Shown in pieces: positions 1-9,015 of a stretch of DNA of 64,000 bases. The DNA lies in NCBI RefSeq assembly GCF_904846345.1, contig NZ_CAJHAJ010000002.1, forward strand, positions 248,001-312,000, in the 5' to 3' direction. The stretch's first letter is position 1. Every line of letters starts with the position of its first letter. The translations under genes and the position numbers were made by a program. The DNA comes from Psychrobacter maritimus. Its GTDB lineage: Bacteria > Pseudomonadota > Gammaproteobacteria > Pseudomonadales > Moraxellaceae. The notes below the pieces were generated by a model that saw nothing but the letters and a program-made list of their open reading frames with translations, ran no database searches and had not been told where the DNA came from.

Positions 1-1124
1 GCGCGTCATTTGGTAACGCAGGACATATCGCCCCAGAGCATGTGTTTCCGATTGCTGATGCCAGTATGCTGCGTCATATTCCAGCCATGTTATTGAATCC
101 AACAGGTCCACTGCGCATAGATTGGCGCTATCTGCCACGCTTGACGCCTTGGGCCATTCAGCTGCTGATGAATATGCGCCCTGAGCCATTTGCCCGTATT
201 AATCAAGCGTTATTAAGCTTAAATAATAATTGCCTACCAGCATGGTTAGACTTTGCCCATCAGTGGCAGTTAGATGATTGGATACAAGTGAAAGGCGCGT
301 TATTAACAGTCGAAAAAGTCAGTAGCTTAGACTCTCTAAAGACCCATGGTAAACGCCTTAATGATGTCGGCGTAGCTAATGAGTTATTGACAAAAGAGCG
401 CCTCTTAGAATATGAACCCGCCTTACAAGATAACCAATTAGCGGCGTTATTTTTCCCAAACACAGGCCATATCACCAACTTAACAGCGGTCATCGACCAG
501 CTTAGTAGCACCTTTAGACAATTAGGCGGTCACATTATCGAGCATTGCCGCGTCCTTGAAGCGAATACCAATATCGATGGCATTCATTTAACGACCAACC
601 AAGGTGATATCGTAGCTTCTAAAGTGATGTTAGCAGCAGGCGCGCATTCTAAAACCTTGGCTAAACAGCTAACAGGCGTCACGGTTCCGCTAGATACTGA
701 GCGCGGTTATCATTTAATGTTACCTCATGAAAGCGCACGCTTACAGATGCCCGTAACCAGTCTAGATCGGCGCTTTGTGATGACACCGATGCAAGAAGGG
801 CTGCGCTTGGCGGGCACAGTGGAATATGCGGGACTTGATGCCCCTGCTAATATGCAGCGGGCGCACATACTCTTACAACACGCACAGCCCATGTTAAAAA
901 CGCCATTAAATTCGGCTGATAGTGTGCCATGGATGGGCTTTCGACCATCGACATCAGATTCCTTACCAGTTATCGATAATATTGAGCGGGTATTTTTAAA
1001 TTTTGGCCATCAGCACTTAGGGTTGACACAAGCGGTTGTTAGCGCACAAATAATCGCAGCATACTATTTTGATGAAGCGCACGCTATCGACCCAGAACCC
1101 TATCAACTTACCCGCTTTATATAG
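1..1124 (+). CDS. FAD-dependent D-amino-acid dehydrogenase-like oxidoreductase (5' partial)
   Basis: The reading frame is open from the left edge (first full codon at base 3), so the N-terminus with the FAD-binding GxGxxG motif lies outside the window. The visible part begins with a NAGHIAPE stretch that resembles the conserved NAGQ.SP segment of DadA-type enzymes. It ends with a GHQHLGLTQA motif like the C-terminal FAD-contacting GHG.LGWT segment of the DAO superfamily. Family members oxidatively deaminate D-amino acids and pass electrons to the respiratory chain; the substrate here is inferred only from family. A ValPhePro codon run at 42 is internal, not a start. Other DAO-family oxidoreductases, such as glycine or sarcosine oxidase-like enzymes, remain possible. 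Confidence 0.8.
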   Translation, partial: ASFGNAGHIAPEHVFPIADASMLRHIPAMLLNPTGPLRIDWRYLPRLTPWAIQLLMNMRPEPFARINQALLSLNNNCLPAWLDFAHQWQLDDWIQVKGALLTVEKVSSLDSLKTHGKRLNDVGVANELLTKERLLEYEPALQDNQLAALFFPNTGHITNLTAVIDQLSSTFRQLGGHIIEHCRVLEANTNIDGIHLTTNQGDIVASKVMLAAGAHSKTLAKQLTGVTVPLDTERGYHLMLPHESARLQMPVTSLDRRFVMTPMQEGLRLAGTVEYAGLDAPANMQRAHILLQHAQPMLKTPLNSADSVPWMGFRPSTSDSLPVIDNIERVFLNFGHQHLGLTQAVVSAQIIAAYYFDEAHAIDPEPYQLTRFI

Positions 1125-1445
1125 ACAGCTTATGAAAAGCTTATCGATTAAGAAAAACCTACCGACATATCTTTAAGCATAATAGTTTTGAGCACAATAG
1201 TTTATTGCTAAGCAGACCTATTCTCAATGTCTGTCACCTCGCTGTTAGGCGCTGAATCAGTGGCTGTTATGGGTAAAGAATGCTATTATTATCCGTTAAG
1301 ATTAGAAGACTTAAACCAAGCGATTAATCGCTTGTCGCCGCATCAATATTGCTAAAGCTTTGTAAATGAGCTTGCAATGTGCCATGTCTTCTAACCTTTT
1401 CTCTTAGCACCACACCCTTTTTGATCGCATCCGTAAGAGTCCTCT
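1125..1445. other. Intergenic gap before dnaE
   Basis: About 320 bases between the oxidoreductase and dnaE. I see no RNA gene, clear terminator or convincing promoter. It presumably holds the dnaE promoter. Confidence 0.4.
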
Positions 1446-4400
1446 ATGGCATTTGTACACCTTGGCATCCACAGCGAATATTCAATCACCGATTCTATCG
1501 TGCGTATAAAGCCGCTTATCAAAGCGGCGGCAGCAGACAATCAAAGCGCGCTGGCGTTGACCGATTTATCCAACCTTTATGCCACGGTGAAGTTTTATCG
1601 TGCCTGCTTAGGTGCGGGTATTAAGCCAATCATCGGCAGTGAAATCATTATGGATAATGAAGACACGCGCTTGGTTTTGCTGGCGATGGACAATGAAGGT
1701 TATCAAAACATCACCCGCATTGTATCGCTTGGCTTTACCGAAGGTCGCGCCGATGTTGCCAATCATGGTGTGCCCGTCGTTGAGCGTCGCCATGTTTTAG
1801 AACACGCGGCTGGTGTTATTGTTTTATTTACTGAAAAATCTGATGTCGGGCAAGCACTGGTCAGCTCCATGCCAGAAAAAGCTGACGAGCTGCTGACCGA
1901 ATGGCAAGCGCAGTTCGATGATCGCTTGTATTTTGCTATCAAGCGCACCAACCGCTCAGGTGAAGATGCTTTTATTAAAGCGGCTATTCACTCAGGTGCC
2001 AAGCATCGCATTCCTATTATTGCCCATAATGATGTGCGCTTTTTAGAGCAAGATGATTTTGATGCCCACGAGGCGCGCGTCTGTATTGCAGGCTCGTATG
2101 TACTTGCTGACCCCAATCGTCCACGACTGTATTCAGATGAGCAATATCTTAAAACCCAAGCACAGATGGCACAACTATTTGCCGATATTCCACAGGTAAT
2201 TGACAATACCTTGCGCTTAGCGACCCGCTGTAATGTGACTTTGACGCTCGGCATTAACGTCCTACCTGAATTCCCCGTACCTGAAGGCGAAACGATTGAA
2301 TCATTTTTCCGCGCCGAATCAATACGCGGTCTTAATCATCGACTGGACAAGCTATTTCCGATTGAAGCACGTACTGACAACTGGAGCGACTTTCGCCAAA
2401 AGTATGATGAGCGCTTAGAATACGAGCTCGAAGTTATCTTATCGATGGGCTTCCCCGGTTACTTCTTAATTGTGATGGACTTTATCCGCTGGGCAAAAGC
2501 CAATGGCGTGCCGGTAGGCCCAGGTCGTGGTTCTGGTGCTGGCTCGCTCGTCGCTTATGCGCTAAATATTACTGACCTCGACCCCATTCATTACGACTTA
2601 CTCTTTGAGCGCTTCTTAAACCCTGAGCGTGTCTCAATGCCCGATTTCGATATTGACTTTTGTATTGAAGGTCGTGACCGCGTCATTGATTATGTGGCGC
2701 AAACTTATGGCCGTGAAGCGGTGTCGCAGATTATTACCTTTGGTACCATGGCGGCAAAAGCGGTGGTACGAGATGTGGCGCGGGTACAGAGTAAATCGTA
2801 CTTCCTTGCCAGCAAATTATCCAAGCTTATCCCAAAAACTCCGGGTATCACGCTCAGTCAGGCACTGGAGCAAGAGCCGCAGCTTAAAGACTTAATCTCC
2901 AATCCGGATAATATGGATTATGAAGATGCCATTGAGATTTGGGAGATGGCGATTAAGCTGGAAGGTGTGTGTCGAAACGTCGGTAAACATGCCGGTGGCG
3001 TACTCATCGCTCCGCATAAAATCACCGATTTTAGCGCCATCTATTGTGATGACGATGGCCACCGTGTCAGCCAGTTTGATAAAGATGATGTCGAAGCCGT
3101 TGGGCTGGTAAAGTTTGACTTTTTGGGTCTGCGTAACTTAACGGTCATTAACGCTGCTGTGGAAAACATCAACCTGCGCCGCGCCAAAGAAGGCAAAGAC
3201 CCGCTTGTATTAGAAGATTTGCCGTTAGATGATAAAAAAGCCTATAAGCTCCTGCAAGATGCTAAGACCACTGCCGTCTTTCAGCTAGAAAGTATGGGTA
3301 TGAAAAAGTATCTGGCGAAATTACAACCGACCAATATCGAAGACGTCATCGCCATGTGTGCGCTCTATCGTCCGGGTCCGCTCGATGCAGGCATGGTAGA
3401 GATGTATATCGACCGTAAACATGGTCGCGAGGAAGTCATTTATGACCATCCAAACCTTGAGCCGATTTTAGAAAATACCAACGGCGTTATTGTCTATCAA
3501 GAACAAGTGATGCAAATCTCGCAGGTTATGGCCGGCTATAGCTTGGGCGGCGCGGATATGCTACGCCGCGCCATGGGTAAAAAGAAACCTGAAGAAATGG
3601 CCAAACAGCGCGATATTTTTGTCACAGGTGCTACGGCGCAAGGTATTGATGAAGTTACCTCGGGCGGCGTCTTTGATTTGATGGAGAAATTTGCCGGTTA
3701 TGGCTTTAACCGCTCGCATTCTGCTGCATATGGTGTCTTAGCTTATCAGACGGCTTATCTAAAACAGTACTACCCTGCCGAATTTATGGCAGCGGTACTG
3801 ACCTCTGATATGAACAACACTGATAACGTGGTTTTCTTTATCAATGACTGCCGTGAAAACTTTGAGTTGACCGTCGTTAATCCATCGGTAAATCGTAGTG
3901 AATGGCATTTCGTCGCCGATACGCCGACCAATATTATTTATGGCTTGGGTGCAATTAAAGGCGTTGGTGAAGGTGCCGTCGAATCTATCGTTGATGCACG
4001 CCGCACGGATGGCCCGTTTAAAGACTTATACGACTTTTGCCGCCGCGTTGATATTAAAAAGGTCAATAAACGCACGCTTGAAGCCTTGGTCAGTGCTGGC
4101 TGTTTTGATGACTTTGCAGCAACCTTACGTCCAGACTTACCAGCCGATGAAGCGTACGAGATTCGCGGTGCGCTGATGAGTCAGTTGCCAAGCGCCGTAC
4201 AAGCGGCGGAACAAGACCGTCAAAACCGTGAAATCGGTATGATGGACTTATTTGGTGAAATGGACGGTGTCGTTGCTGCGCCGCCACTCGTTATGACGCC
4301 GGAGCTGATTTGGGGTGATAAGCACCGCCTAAAAGCGGAGAAAAACACGTTAGGTCTCTATTTAACCGGACATCCTATCGATGAATACCGTGAGGAGCTC

Positions 4401-5165
4401 AAACGTTATACCTCAGGCGCCCGTCTTGATAAGCTGACAGATACCGGCTATAACGGCAGCTGCTACTTTGCCGGTTTGATTATTGATATTGCCAATTTTG
4501 GTACGCGTAACGTCATTACCTTAGACGATGGCACGTCACGCTTAGAGGTCAGCTGTTATGCCGAGCGCTTTAACCGCGTAAAAGAGCAGTTAAAAATAGA
4601 TGAAGTGGTCATCATTAAAGGCAGTATTCGTGAGCGTGACGGTCGCCTGTTTGCCCGTCTTGATAATGCCATGAGCATGGTTGATGCGCGCTTGCGTTGG
4701 CTGAAAAAAATCAGCATCAAAGTCCATGGCAGTGATATTAACCTGCTGACACGTATGCAGCCGCTGCTAAAATCTGCCCAAGCAGACATCATACCAGCGC
4801 CGCGCTTATCTTATAACGATGAGCAGGACGAGCAAGGCAATAATGGTGGCGATAACGGTGCTTATGACCCATCGATGGGTGGCAGCCTATATGATGAAGA
4901 TGGCAATGATTTATTGGCGCTAGAAAATGATATGCATCAAGATGCGCTACATCAAAATAGCAATGGCTATGCCAATAATGCCCTTAGCAATACCGACGCC
5001 TCTATTAATGATAACTGCCTACCGCTTGGGTTGAGCATTTATGAAGAATACGGCATTGCCAATGTAGGACTATCTGAGCATTGGCGCGTCTATCCTAACG
5101 ATGATAACTTACAGCAATTAAAAAGCATGGTTAGCGAAGACAATTTGCATTTTCATTATAGTTAA
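1446..5165 (+). CDS. dnaE: DNA polymerase III subunit alpha
   Basis: Catalytic subunit of the replicative polymerase. The 1239-residue product starts with the PHP-domain motif HLGIHSEYSITD. It carries the palm-domain PDFDIDF motif at about 399-405 (two catalytic Asp) and the third Asp in KFDFLGL at about 558, which matches the spacing of the E. coli enzyme. A helix-hairpin-helix region is followed by an OB-fold at about 1009-1080, and the protein ends in a conserved WRVYPND...L block (about 1209-1239). It is longer than E. coli alpha (1160 residues) because an Asp/Asn-rich acidic linker of roughly 90 residues (about 1118-1205) sits before the last block. The start is chosen because the PHP motif begins three residues in. 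A gap of 49 bases precedes the Hpt gene. Confidence 0.97.
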   Translation: MAFVHLGIHSEYSITDSIVRIKPLIKAAAADNQSALALTDLSNLYATVKFYRACLGAGIKPIIGSEIIMDNEDTRLVLLAMDNEGYQNITRIVSLGFTEGRADVANHGVPVVERRHVLEHAAGVIVLFTEKSDVGQALVSSMPEKADELLTEWQAQFDDRLYFAIKRTNRSGEDAFIKAAIHSGAKHRIPIIAHNDVRFLEQDDFDAHEARVCIAGSYVLADPNRPRLYSDEQYLKTQAQMAQLFADIPQVIDNTLRLATRCNVTLTLGINVLPEFPVPEGETIESFFRAESIRGLNHRLDKLFPIEARTDNWSDFRQKYDERLEYELEVILSMGFPGYFLIVMDFIRWAKANGVPVGPGRGSGAGSLVAYALNITDLDPIHYDLLFERFLNPERVSMPDFDIDFCIEGRDRVIDYVAQTYGREAVSQIITFGTMAAKAVVRDVARVQSKSYFLASKLSKLIPKTPGITLSQALEQEPQLKDLISNPDNMDYEDAIEIWEMAIKLEGVCRNVGKHAGGVLIAPHKITDFSAIYCDDDGHRVSQFDKDDVEAVGLVKFDFLGLRNLTVINAAVENINLRRAKEGKDPLVLEDLPLDDKKAYKLLQDAKTTAVFQLESMGMKKYLAKLQPTNIEDVIAMCALYRPGPLDAGMVEMYIDRKHGREEVIYDHPNLEPILENTNGVIVYQEQVMQISQVMAGYSLGGADMLRRAMGKKKPEEMAKQRDIFVTGATAQGIDEVTSGGVFDLMEKFAGYGFNRSHSAAYGVLAYQTAYLKQYYPAEFMAAVLTSDMNNTDNVVFFINDCRENFELTVVNPSVNRSEWHFVADTPTNIIYGLGAIKGVGEGAVESIVDARRTDGPFKDLYDFCRRVDIKKVNKRTLEALVSAGCFDDFAATLRPDLPADEAYEIRGALMSQLPSAVQAAEQDRQNREIGMMDLFGEMDGVVAAPPLVMTPELIWGDKHRLKAEKNTLGLYLTGHPIDEYREELKRYTSGARLDKLTDTGYNGSCYFAGLIIDIANFGTRNVITLDDGTSRLEVSCYAERFNRVKEQLKIDEVVIIKGSIRERDGRLFARLDNAMSMVDARLRWLKKISIKVHGSDINLLTRMQPLLKSAQADIIPAPRLSYNDEQDEQGNNGGDNGAYDPSMGGSLYDEDGNDLLALENDMHQDALHQNSNGYANNALSNTDASINDNCLPLGLSIYEEYGIANVGLSEHWRVYPNDDNLQQLKSMVSEDNLHFHYS

Positions 5166-5214
5166 CCTGATTGTTAGTTAACTTAATTGCTGTAACTTTT
5201 ACTTTATTGGACAC

Positions 5215-5598
5215 ATGATCATGACTGAAAACCCAAATAATAATATGAATGCTCAACTTAATGAAATTATCAATGACGAGCAGTTTGATGACATGCGTGA
5301 CTTGTTGGAAGAAGACTTTGTTGACTTGATACAAGTGTATTTTACCGACAGTCAGCAGCGCATCGCTGACTTAAGAAGCGCGCAGCAAAAAGATGACAAC
5401 GCCAATGGCTATGAAATTGCTCATGCGCTAAAAGGCGCTAGTGCCAATTTGGGCGCAACCCAATTGATGCATCTTAGTGGGCAGTTGCAAGAGGCTTGCC
5501 GCGAGCGCCTTATCAGCGACAAAGCGGAACTTATTGAAGCGGTTGCAGTAGCGTTGCAACGTGTTGAGCAAGAAATAAACCAAAGACTGGGGTTGTAA
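5215..5598 (+). CDS. Stand-alone Hpt (histidine phosphotransfer) domain protein
   Basis: A 127-residue protein consisting of one Hpt four-helix bundle. The phosphoacceptor is His70 in the HALKGASANLG motif. Hpt proteins relay phosphate between response-regulator receiver domains and hybrid sensor kinases in the cytoplasm; no kinase or regulator gene is adjacent. An alternative start two codons downstream (ATG at 5221) is equally likely. The stop codon overlaps the trmJ start by one base (TAATG), so the two are probably translationally coupled. The partner kinase cannot be seen from this window. Confidence 0.85.
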   Translation: MIMTENPNNNMNAQLNEIINDEQFDDMRDLLEEDFVDLIQVYFTDSQQRIADLRSAQQKDDNANGYEIAHALKGASANLGATQLMHLSGQLQEACRERLISDKAELIEAVAVALQRVEQEINQRLGL

Positions 5599-6503
5599 TG
5601 AATCACGATTCTTCCTCAATCTTAGCAGCCGCAACCGTCAATCATACGGTAAGCGACTATTTATCTTGTGTGCAAATCGTCATGGTCAATACCACGTTGC
5701 CTGCCAATATAGGCTCAGCAGCTCGTGCTATGCATACCATGGGTTTATCGCGTTTGACTGTCATTGACCCTAAGCTGCCCATTGATGAAACCAGTGTTTC
5801 TCATGCCGCCGGTGGTAGCGAGTTGTTATCATCAGCGACTATAGCGCCGACGTTAGAATCGGCGATAGCGGATTGCCAGCTCGTATTTGCAGCCAGCAGT
5901 CGTAGCCGTCATTTACCGCGCCCTGTGGTGACGCCAACGCAAGCTGCCAAAATCATGTTTGATTTTATCGATAAGCAAACTGCTCTCGATGTAGCTGATA
6001 ATAATGAAAGCATTAAATTGAGTGAAAATACTCAATCTACAAATAAGCCAAATATTGCTGTCTTATTTGGGCGTGAAGACCGCGGATTGACCAATGAAGA
6101 ATTGGCTTACGCTGATTATCATATTCAAATTGATGCCAATCCAGCGTACCCCGTACTTAATGTTGCTTCAGCCGTCCAAGTCATTGCCAGCTTTATCTTT
6201 GCTTATACGCAGACCCATGCTCAAATGACTAATAACAGCCTAGATAATGATAAAAATGCAGCGGTTCAGCCAACATTAGACGTTCATCTACGGCAACAAT
6301 GGGATGAACCCGCCATTAGCCAACAGCAATTACAGCAGCTGACTCAGCGCACGACTGAATTGATGGTTCAGCGTGGACTGGCCGATAGTGAAAACCTAAA
6401 GTCTTTACCGTCGCGCCTATCACGACTGGGCTCACGCTTACAGCTTGATCAAAAAGAATATCAGCTATTAAGCGCTTTAATTGCTAAGCTTGCAAAAGAT
6501 TAA
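5598..6503 (+). CDS. trmJ: tRNA (cytidine/uridine-32-2'-O)-methyltransferase TrmJ
   Basis: SPOUT-superfamily RNA methyltransferase that 2'-O-methylates position 32 of tRNAs using S-adenosylmethionine. The 301-residue protein has the expected N-terminal NTTLPANIGSAARAM segment, the SHAAGG motif, the FGREDRGLTNEE motif and the PVLNVASAVQV knot motif. The C-terminal helical extension (about 230-301) is typical of TrmJ and separates it from the shorter TrmL found elsewhere in this window. Two low-complexity Asn/Ser-rich stretches (about 132-155 and 210-225) make it longer than the usual ~245 residues. It is coupled to the upstream Hpt gene by a one-base overlap. Confidence 0.9.
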   Translation: MNHDSSSILAAATVNHTVSDYLSCVQIVMVNTTLPANIGSAARAMHTMGLSRLTVIDPKLPIDETSVSHAAGGSELLSSATIAPTLESAIADCQLVFAASSRSRHLPRPVVTPTQAAKIMFDFIDKQTALDVADNNESIKLSENTQSTNKPNIAVLFGREDRGLTNEELAYADYHIQIDANPAYPVLNVASAVQVIASFIFAYTQTHAQMTNNSLDNDKNAAVQPTLDVHLRQQWDEPAISQQQLQQLTQRTTELMVQRGLADSENLKSLPSRLSRLGSRLQLDQKEYQLLSALIAKLAKD

Positions 6504-6560
6504 AGCGTCTAATGCGCAATGTTTAGGGCGTTGATCTTTTGGCGTTGCCAACAGTAGATT

Positions 6561-6628
6561 TACTGTTCTGCAAGTTCTACTGTTTTGTAAGTACTGCTAT
6601 TTTGTAAGTTCTACTGTTTTGTAAGTGC
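6561..6628. repeat. Four tandem copies of a 17-bp repeat
   Basis: Four head-to-tail units of consensus TACTGTTTTGTAAGTTC occupy 6561-6577, 6578-6594, 6595-6611 and 6612-6628, each differing from consensus at one to three positions. They lie in the gap between trmJ and the ytoQ-like gene and end about 40 bases before its start codon, so copy-number change could alter promoter or leader spacing. Confidence 0.9.
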
Positions 6629-6669
6629 TATGATTTAATAGTGAATTTAATAATAAAAAGGAGTGAACA

Positions 6670-7113
6670 ATGAATTGGACGGTTTATTTATCTGGAGAAA
6701 TACACAGCGACTGGCGGCAAAAAATCATGCAAGGCGCGAAAGAGCATGGCCTTGCTATTACCTTTACCTCAGCCGTGACTGACCATGAAGCCAGCGACGC
6801 GGCTGGTGATGTGTTGGGTGAAAATGACAATGGATTCTGGCGTGACCATCAGTCATCAAAGGTTAATGCGATTCGTACTAAAAATATGATACAAAAATGT
6901 GACATTGCTATTATTCGCTTTGGCAATAAATACAAACAATGGAACGCCGCATTTGACGCCGGCTACTGCGCCGCTTTGGGCAAGCCTTATATCACCTTAC
7001 ATGCTGAAGATATTATTCATCCGCTAAAAGAAGTTGATGCGGCAGCCATGGCATGGGCGCAAACGCCTGAACAGGTTGTCGAGCTACTAAAATATGTGAC
7101 GAGTGATAATTAA
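6670..7113 (+). CDS. YtoQ family protein
   Basis: A 147-residue cytoplasmic protein of the YtoQ family, whose biochemical role is not established. The N-terminal TVYLSGEIHSDWR and the central GENDNGFWRDHQSSKVNAIRT and NKYKQWNAAFDAGYCAALGKP segments are the recognisable family blocks. The fold resembles nucleoside 2-deoxyribosyltransferase-like proteins, which is inference from the YLSGEI and DAGYCAALGKP motifs only. It is preceded by AAGGAG at good distance from the ATG. It stands alone between trmJ and cysE with the 17-bp tandem repeat just upstream. Confidence 0.85.
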   Translation: MNWTVYLSGEIHSDWRQKIMQGAKEHGLAITFTSAVTDHEASDAAGDVLGENDNGFWRDHQSSKVNAIRTKNMIQKCDIAIIRFGNKYKQWNAAFDAGYCAALGKPYITLHAEDIIHPLKEVDAAAMAWAQTPEQVVELLKYVTSDN

Positions 7114-7152
7114 TTAGCATATATAGTCACATAGGATTGTTTGTAGACAAAT

Positions 7153-7173
7153 CGCCACAGCTTGGCGTTTTAT
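7153..7173 (+). terminator. Weak intrinsic terminator candidate after ytoQ-like gene
   Basis: CGCCA and TGGCG can pair across a 5-base loop and are followed by TTTTAT. The stem is short, so this is only a candidate. Confidence 0.35.
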
Positions 7174-7274
7174 CTATGCATACTCTGTTTTAATTTATCA
7201 CTCATCCCTATATTTTGTACTGTTAAACTGCTATAACTAAAAAGATTGTTATCAAAAATACGATAGGACGCCTT

Positions 7275-8186
7275 ATGTCATTGCCAGCCAAATTGTTCAA
7301 ATCGCTTGCCAGCATCAAAAAAGACCTAAAAGAAGACATCGATGCGGTATTCAACCGTGACCCAGCGGCACGGAATAGTCTGGAAGTCATCCTGACCTAT
7401 CCTGGCATCCATGCGCTTGTCTTACATCGTGGCGCCCATTATCTTTGGAATCATGAACAAAAACTGGCGGCGCGCGTTATTTCTTATGGCTCACGCATTG
7501 TCACGGGTATCGAGATTCATCCTGCTGCCAAAATCGGTAGGCGCTTTTTTATTGACCACGGCGTCGGGGTTGTGATTGGCGAAACGGCAGAGATTGGTAA
7601 TGATGTCACTCTTTATCATGGCGTTACCCTTGGCGGCGTTTCGTGGAATAATGGCAAACGCCATCCAACGCTAGAAGATGGCGTGACAGTCGGTGCGGGT
7701 GCCAAAGTATTAGGGCCATTTACCGTCGGTAAAAACGCTAAAATCGGCTCAAATGCGGTGGTGGTCAAACCTGTGCCAGCAGGTGCGACGATGGTCGGTA
7801 GCGCGGCACGTATGATCTCAGACAATCACGATGAAAAAGGCAACCCCATTGCGACCAAAGTCCAAGATGCCAAACAGCAAGAAAAAGTCGCGCAAGCTGG
7901 CAGTACTGACAAAGACAAAGTAAAAAACACAGTATCGAATACCAAACGAACCACGACCTTTCAAGCCTACGGTATTGACCCTTTCTCTCAAGACCCTGTC
8001 GCAGAAGCCTTTGCAAAAATGCTTGAACATATCCAGCAATCAGAAAACCGCCTAGATCAATTGCAAAGCGCGATGTGCAAAATCGATCCTAATTTTTGCA
8101 AAAAGGAATACGACAAGCTGTGCTTAGAGGATTTAGATGTGATTGGCCGGTCTGATATAGATGCAGCCGGCACTGAGCAGAAGTAA
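7275..8186 (+). CDS. cysE: Serine O-acetyltransferase
   Basis: Transfers acetyl from acetyl-CoA to L-serine to make O-acetylserine, the committed step of cysteine synthesis. The 303-residue protein has the N-terminal helical domain (1-75), with [16 protein letters not shown], and a left-handed beta-helix of hexapeptide repeats (about 80-180). This includes the catalytic [10 protein letters not shown] and GVTLGG motifs. A charged, low-complexity C-terminal extension (about 185-303) with three Cys is unusual. It does not end in the isoleucine that docks into cysteine synthase in E. coli, so formation of that complex is uncertain. A strong terminator follows. Confidence 0.93.
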   Translation: MSLPAKLFKSLASIKKDLKEDIDAVFNRDPAARNSLEVILTYPGIHALVLHRGAHYLWNHEQKLAARVISYGSRIVTGIEIHPAAKIGRRFFIDHGVGVVIGETAEIGNDVTLYHGVTLGGVSWNNGKRHPTLEDGVTVGAGAKVLGPFTVGKNAKIGSNAVVVKPVPAGATMVGSAARMISDNHDEKGNPIATKVQDAKQQEKVAQAGSTDKDKVKNTVSNTKRTTTFQAYGIDPFSQDPVAEAFAKMLEHIQQSENRLDQLQSAMCKIDPNFCKKEYDKLCLEDLDVIGRSDIDAAGTEQK

Positions 8187-8227
8187 GCTGCTAGCTATCT
8201 TAGATACTAAATAATTAGATACTAAAT

Positions 8228-8256
8228 AAAAAGAGGCCAAACAGCCTCTTTTTTTA
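8228..8256 (+). terminator. Intrinsic terminator after cysE
   Basis: AAGAGGC pairs with GCCTCTT around a 6-base loop, followed by a run of T; A-tract on the other side makes it bidirectional. The DUF924 gene on the minus strand also ends just beyond it. Confidence 0.85.
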
Positions 8257-8310
8257 TGTTAACCAATTGATAAATAGCGTTTTATCTATTAGCTATTAAA
8301 CAGATAATAT

Positions 8311-8853
8311 TTATAAGAATGACGAGTCAGGCTGCGTCAAAAACTCTATTTCTTCGCCACTTGAAACCCGTCCTAAAATGTCATTACGATGCGGATAACG
8401 ACCAAATCGATCGATAATGACTTTATGTTTCATCTCAGCCTCTATGGTTTGCGCATTGGTATATTGCTCAAACAGAGTGACTGCTCGTTGATGAATCAGT
8501 TTTGACTCACTGTGCATATACGGCATAAGTACAAACTTACGCGCCTCTACAGTTTCAAGTATTTCTAATGCGCCAGCAGTAACCGCTTCTTGAGCGAGCG
8601 CCAATGCCATACTATCTTGAGCAAAGGCCGCTGGCGTATCGCGGTAAATATTTCGCGAAAACTGGTCTAATACAATAATTTCAGCCAACCTACCCTCAAT
8701 ACTACATCGCCATTCATATAACTCTGACGCCGCTGCTTGCTCGAGCAATTCACTGTATCGCTCGATTAATAACTTATCAAAATCTACGTCTTTCTCAAAA
8801 AACTGTTGGCTACCGACCTCTTTAAAACAAAAATCCAATATCACTTTATACAT
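8311..8853 (-). CDS. DUF924 family protein
   Basis: A 180-residue protein of the DUF924 family, widespread in Proteobacteria and with no assigned biochemical role. Family hallmarks visible are ILDFCF at the N-terminus, the central LAEIIVLDQFSRNIYRDTPAAFAQD block, and the YMHSES, FGRYPHRN and SGEEIEFL blocks near the C-terminus. The protein is predicted helical and cytoplasmic, with no signal peptide or membrane segment. It is a single gene, convergent with cysE and divergent from the downstream SDR gene. Confidence 0.88.
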   Translation of the reverse strand: MYKVILDFCFKEVGSQQFFEKDVDFDKLLIERYSELLEQAAASELYEWRCSIEGRLAEIIVLDQFSRNIYRDTPAAFAQDSMALALAQEAVTAGALEILETVEARKFVLMPYMHSESKLIHQRAVTLFEQYTNAQTIEAEMKHKVIIDRFGRYPHRNDILGRVSSGEEIEFLTQPDSSFL

Positions 8854-9015
8854 CGTTTTCTCAAACTCACTATTTAAAGGTATGATTTACAGGCTAAATT
8901 CAAAATTATTGTCTAAAAATATCGCATATTCGCTTATGGTTTCATATCCACTAATGAATATTAAGCCATCATGACTTATACTTTTCATTATCCATAAATA
9001 AAAATAGGAAATCTC

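Noticed and set aside
6561..6628. 17-bp units considered as a CRISPR array
   Set aside because: The units are adjacent with no unique spacers, and no cas gene is present.
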